A program made the translations under genes and the position numbers. Of a stretch of 64,000 nt of DNA, positions 59,221 through 64,000 are shown piece by piece. This DNA is from Lamellibrachia satsuma (taxonomy: Eukaryota > Annelida > Polychaeta > Sabellida > Siboglinidae): assembly GCA_033239005.1 (NCBI GenBank), contig BSQZ01000073.1, positions 748,501-812,500 on the forward strand, written 5' to 3'. The notes under the pieces are model-generated. The model saw only the letters and a program-made list of their open reading frames with translations. It had not been told where the DNA came from and ran no database searches. The stretch's first letter is position 1. Each line of letters opens with the position of its first letter.

Positions 59221-62200
59221 ATGGTACAGAGTTACACAACTTTATTTGACTTCTGATACAGGAATAATTTGGATATTGGTACAGAGCTACACAGCTTTAT
59301 TTGACTTCTGATACAGGAATAATTTGGATATTGGTACAGAGCTACACAACTTTATTTGACTTCTGATATAGGAATAATTTGGATATTGGTACAGAGCTAC
59401 ACAGCTTTATTTGACTTCTGATACAGGAATAATTTGGATATTGGTACAGAGCTACACAGCTTTATTTGACTTCTGATATAGGAATAATTTGGATATTGGT
59501 ACAGAGCTACACAGCTTTATTTGACTTCTGATATAGGAATAATTTGGATATTGGTACAGAGCTACACAACTTTATTTGACTTCTGATACAGGAATAATTA
59601 TGATATTGGTACAGAGCTACACAGCTTTATTTGACTTCTGATATAGGAATAATTTGGATATTGGTACAGAGCTACACAGCTTTATTTGACTTCTGATATA
59701 GGAATAATTTGGATATTGGTACAGAGCTACACAACTTTATTTGACTTCTGATACAGGAATAATTATGATATTGGTACAAAGCTACACAGCTTTATTTGAC
59801 TTCTGATACAGGAATAATTATGATATTGGTACAGAGCTACACAGCTTTATTTGACTTCTGATATAGGAATAATTTGGATATTGGTACAGAGCTACACAAC
59901 TTTATTTGACTTCTGATACAGGAATAATTATGATATTGGTACAGAGCTACACAGCTTTATTTGACTTCTGATATAGGAATAATTTGGATATTGGTACAGA
60001 GCTACACAACTTTATTTGACTTCTGATACAGGAATAATTATGATATTGGTACAGAGCTACACAGCTTTATTTGACTTCTGATACAGGAATAATTATGATA
60101 TTGGTACATAGCTACACAGCTTTATTTGACTTCTGATACAGGAATAATTATGATATTGGTACAGAGCTACACAGCTTTATTTGACTTCTGATATAGGAAT
60201 AATTTGGATATTGGTACAGAGCTACACAGCTTTATTTGACTTCTGATATAGGAATAATTTGGATATTGGTACAGAGCTACACAGCTTTATTTGACTTCTG
60301 ATATAGGAATAATTTGGATATTGGTACAGAGCTACACAGCTTTATTTGACTTCTGATACAGGAATAATTATGATATTGGTACAGAGCTACACAGCTTTAT
60401 TTGACTTCTGATACAGGAATAATTATGATATTGGTACAGAGCTACACAGCTTTATTTGACTTCTGATACAGGAATAATTATGATATTGGTACAGAGCTAC
60501 ACAGCTTTATTTGACTTCTGATATAGGAATAATTTGGATATTGGTACAGAGCTACACAGCTTTATTTGACTTCTGATATAGGAATAATTTGGATATTGGT
60601 ACAGAGCTACACAGCTTTATTTGACTTCTGATATAGGAATAATTTGGATATTGGTACAGAGCTACACAGCTTTATTTGACTTCTGATATAGGAATAATTT
60701 GGATATTGGTACAGAGCTACACAGCTTTATTTGACTTCTGATATAGGAATAATTTGGATATTGGTACAGAGCTACACAGCTTTATTTGACTTCTGATACA
60801 GGAATAATTATGATATTGGTACAGAGCTACACAGCTTTATTTGACTTCTGATACAGGAATAATTTGGATATTGGTACAGAGCTACACAGCTTTATTTGAC
60901 TTCTGATACAGGAATAATTATGATATTGGTACAGAGCTACACAGCTTTATTTGACTTCTGATATAGGAATAATTTGGATATTGGTACAGAGCTACACAGC
61001 TTTATTTGACTTCTGATATAGGAATAATTTGGATATTGGTACAGAGCTACACAACTTTATTTGACTTCTGATATAGGAATAATTTGGATATTGGTACAGA
61101 GCTACACAGCTTTATTTGACTTCTGATACAGGAATAATTAGGATATTGGTACAGAGCTACACAGCTTTATTTGACTTCTGATACAGGAATAATTTGGATA
61201 TTGGTACAGAGCTACACAGCTTTATTTGACTTCTGATATAGGAATAATTTGGATATTGGTACAGAGCTACACAACTTTATTTGACTTCTGATATAGGAAT
61301 AATTTGGATATTGGTACAGAGCTACACAGCTTTATTTGACTTCTGATATAGGAATAATTTGGATATTGGTACAGAGCTACACAACTTTATTTGACTTCTG
61401 ATACAGGAATAATTATGATATTGGTACAGAGCTACACAGCTTTATTTGACTTCTGATATAGGAATAATTTGGATATTGGTACAGAGCTACACAACTTTAT
61501 TTGACTTCTGATACAGGAATAATTATGATATTGGTACAGAGCTACACAGCTTTATTTGACTTCTGATATAGGAATAATTTGGATATTGGTACAGAGCTAC
61601 ACAACTTTATTTGACTTCTGATATAGGAATAATTTGGATATTGGTACAGAGCTACACAACTTTATTTGACTTCTGATACAGGAATAATTTGGATATTGGT
61701 ACAGAGCTACACAGCTCTATTTGACTTCTGATACAGGAATAATTATGATATTGGTACAGAGCTACACAGCTTTATTTGACTTCTGATATAGGAATAATTT
61801 GGATATTGGTACAGAGCTACACAACTTTATATGACTTCTGATACAGGAATAATTATGATATTGGTACAGAGCTACACAGCTTTATTTGACTTCTGATATA
61901 GGAATAATTTGGATATTGGTACAGAGCTACACAACTTTATTTGACTTCTGATACAGGAATAATTATGATATTGGTACAGAGCTACACAGCTTTATTTGAC
62001 TTCTGATATAGGAATAATTTGGATATTGGTACAGAGCTACACAACTTTATTTGACTTCTGATATAGGAATAATTTGGATATTGGTACAGAGCTACACAAC
62101 TTTATTTGACTTCTGATACAGGAATAATTTGGATATTGGTACAGAGCTACACAGCTTTATTTGACTTCTGATATAGGAATAATTTGGATATTGGTACAGA

Positions 62201-63090
62201 GCTACACAACTTTATTTGACTTCTGATACAGGAATAATTATGATATTGGTACAGAGCTACACAGCTTTATTTGACTTCTGATATAGGAATAATTTGGATA
62301 TTGGTACAGAGCTACACAACTTTATTTGACTTCTGATACAGGAATAATTATGATATTGGTACAGAGCTACACAGCTTTATTTGACTTCTGATATAGGAAT
62401 AATTTGGATATTGGTATAGAGCTACACAACTTTATTTGACTTCTGATATAGGAATAATTTGGATACTGGTACAGAGCTACACAACTTTATTTGACTTCTG
62501 ATACAGGAATAATTATGATATTGGTACAGAGCTACACAGCTTTATTTGACTTCTGATATAGGAATAATTTGGATATTGGTACAGAGCTACACAACTTTAT
62601 TTGACTTCTGATACAGGAATAATTTGGATACTGGTACAGAGCTACACAGCTTTATTTGACTTTTGATACAGGAATAATTTGGATATTGGTACAGAGCTGC
62701 ACAGCTTTATTTGACTTCTGATACAGGAATAATTTGGATATTGGTACAGAGCTACACAGCTTTATTTGACTTCTGATACAGGAATAATTTGGATATTGGT
62801 ACAGAGCTGCACAGCTTTATTTGACTTCTGATACAGGAATAATTTGGATATTGGTACAGAGCTACACAGCTTTATTTGACTTCTGATACAGGAATAATTT
62901 GGATATTGGTACAGAGCTACACAGCTTTATTTGGCTTCTGATATTGGAATAATATATAGCTACACAATTTTATTTGACTTCTGATAAATGAATAATTTGG
63001 ATATTGACTTCTGATACTGGAATAATTTGGATATTGGTACAGAGCTACACAGTTTTGTTTGACTTCTGATACAGGAATGTGGATATTGGT
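59221..63090. repeat. 55-bp satellite-like array, 3.9 kb (about 70 copies)
   Basis: Unit ggtacagagctacacagctt, then tatttgacttctgatatagg and aataatttggatatt. Two main types alternate in places: 'gatataggaataatttgg' and 'gatacaggaataattatg', with acaac or acagc upstream, giving 110-bp dimers. The right end (62935-63090) is degenerate with deletions. It lies within the DAAF9 5' region. Confidence 0.98.
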
Positions 63091-63440
63091 ACAGAGCCAC
63101 ATTACTGATATAGTCAGTACTTGTGGCAGGTGGCTGATGGAGAACATTTAATTTTATTGTAAGCAATGTCTATTACACTGACGTAGTATGTCGGTGAAGT
63201 GTAGGTATTCTGTGTAAATACCATTTGGGGGCTGGCATGTTTGCTGTGATGATGTATGTCGTATTGATTGTGCATGATGGCATATATATTATTTTAGGAT
63301 TTAGCAATAATGTTGATAGTGAGATAAGCATTCAAACATATGTAGTGAAATTGGTCAATAATTAAAAATGAATAAATGTATCATACATACTTGTGTGTGT
63401 GTGCTTGCGTGCGTGCGTGCGTGCGTGCATGCATGTGTGT
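63091..63440. other. Unassigned sequence between the 55-bp array and the CAG-rich repeat
   Basis: AT-rich. A gtgcgtgc run lies at 63404-63428. A possible 22-base microexon (63268-63289, minus) was considered and not adopted. Confidence 0.5.
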
Positions 63441-63640
63441 CAGCGGCAGCAGCACCGTGGCAGCCATAGCAGTAGCAGCAACACAGTGGCAGCCACAGCA
63501 GCGGCAGCAGCTCAGTGGCAGCCACAGCAGTGGCAGCCACAGCAGCAGCAGCACAGTGGCAGCCACAGCAGTAGCAGCAGCACAGTGGCAGCCATAGCAG
63601 CAGCAGCACAGTGACAGCCACAGCAGCGGCAGCAGGACTA
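63441..63640. repeat. CAG-rich imperfect repeat
   Basis: Segments of cagcagcagcacagtggcag, ccacagcag in units of about 30-45 bp. It translates to Ala/Ser/Gln runs on + and Cys/Leu runs on minus. Confidence 0.9.
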
Positions 63641-63692
63641 CTCAGAAAGGCAGCCCACTATGACAGAGGCCACCCAACAAGTTATCAGAGAC

Positions 63693-63764
63693 AAGTGGGC
63701 ATATTTAGCTCAGGATCACAAATATCAAGCACAGCCAGAGAGTCAGATAGCAACAACCTGAAGC
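63693..63764 (-). CDS. DAAF9: Candidate upstream DAAF9 exon (3' limit uncertain)
   Basis: Acceptor agacag|GCTTCA; phase 1 in. With the base carried from 63842 it encodes (S)FRLLLSDSLAVLDICDPELN then MPT. The frame is open to 63688. Possible donor ACTT|GTCTCT gives phase 1, which does not fit the phase-0 start of the next candidate exon, so an exon or the exact boundary is missing. The + strand is also open here. Confidence 0.35.
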
Positions 63765-63841
63765 CTGTCTGTCTGGGAGCTGTTCCAAGGTGAGACGGTG
63801 GCGCATGTTAGGGACACATCACCAGGACAGGAATTAATTAC

Positions 63842-63886
63842 TGGGAAGTCTCCGAGTTAGATCAACTTTGGCTTTGTAGAGTTCAC
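63842..63886 (-). CDS. DAAF9: Candidate upstream DAAF9 exon
   Basis: Acceptor aatgcag|GTGAAC, donor CCCA|GTAATT; phase 1 in and out. It encodes (G)ELYKAKVDLTRRLP. The acceptor is good, the length short. It joins the 63764 exon in phase, giving RRLPSFRLLLSDSLAVL. Confidence 0.4.
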
Positions 63887-64000
63887 CTGCATTATTTTGA
63901 TTATGGCTGTCAGGTTCACTGGTATTCTAATCTATATGAACAGTTTAAGTAATATGCAGAGTGAGTTTAATAAAAAAAATCAATACTTCTGTTAAAATCA
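63887..64000. other. Window edge, intron-like
   Basis: AT-rich sequence upstream of the last candidate exon. The start codon of the DAAF9-like gene is not in the window. Confidence 0.5.

Noticed and set aside
63268..63289. 22-base microexon on minus between gcag-type acceptor and GTATTT donor
   Set aside because: Its phases fit neither neighbouring candidate exon.
63611..63793. Plus-strand open frame ending at a good donor (CCAAG|GTGAGA), a possible + exon
   Set aside because: The minus strand gives two short exons that join in phase with each other in the orientation of the neighbouring gene. The + frame continues from a CAG-rich repeat and shows no known domain. Not fully excluded.

Overview
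This is animal nuclear DNA. The evidence is intron-split genes with GT-AG (and apparently two GC-AG) introns, CR1-like, RTE-like and Ty3/Gypsy-type retroelements, a hAT-type MITE, and very heavy minisatellite content. Genes and transposon mix suit a marine invertebrate, perhaps a mollusc or other lophotrochozoan; the species cannot be named from the sequence alone. There are no prokaryotic features.

Layout. Positions 1-11500 are accessory DNA. They hold a 31-bp minisatellite, a possible promoter with a tiny first exon near 3.1 kb, a 40-bp GC-rich repeat, remnants of non-LTR retrotransposons, an 18-bp minisatellite, two long (AT)n tracts, and a compact Ty3/Gypsy-like unit (RT and RNase H between 300-bp direct repeats). 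Positions 12124-18263 (+ strand) hold a complete four-exon gene for mitochondrial ATP synthase subunit e (ATP5ME, 81 residues). Converging on it from the minus strand is a long gene whose last 19 exons (58928 down to 20612) join without a phase break into 723 codons plus... strictly 723 residues and a stop. I identify it as DAAF9 (C20orf194/Shulin family), a dynein axonemal assembly factor. Three further candidate 5' exons lie at 59155-59196, about 63693-63764 and 63842-63886, so the gene probably runs off the right edge.

Roughly half of the DAAF9 locus is tandem repeat. One intron holds an 11.7-kb array of about 35-bp units. Another holds a nearly intact CR1-like retrotransposon (two ORFs, one nonsense codon). 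The far 5' part holds a 3.9-kb array of 55-bp units.

The most striking observation is that several arrays are amplified splice junctions. Their units contain the end of an exon plus its splice site, so the true site is one of 7 to 18 near-copies. This is clear for ATP5ME exon 3 (acceptor) and for DAAF9 exon 5 (donor), exon 3 (acceptor) and exon 11 (acceptor). The 3' end of the DAAF9 coding region is amplified in the same way, and similar arrays arise inside retrotransposon coding remnants. One extra acceptor in ATP5ME would give an in-frame 23-residue insertion.

The two genes have no evident shared pathway: one is mitochondrial energy production, the other cytoplasmic preassembly or packaging of ciliary dyneins. 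All exon calls come from reading splice sites, phase and translated sequence by eye.
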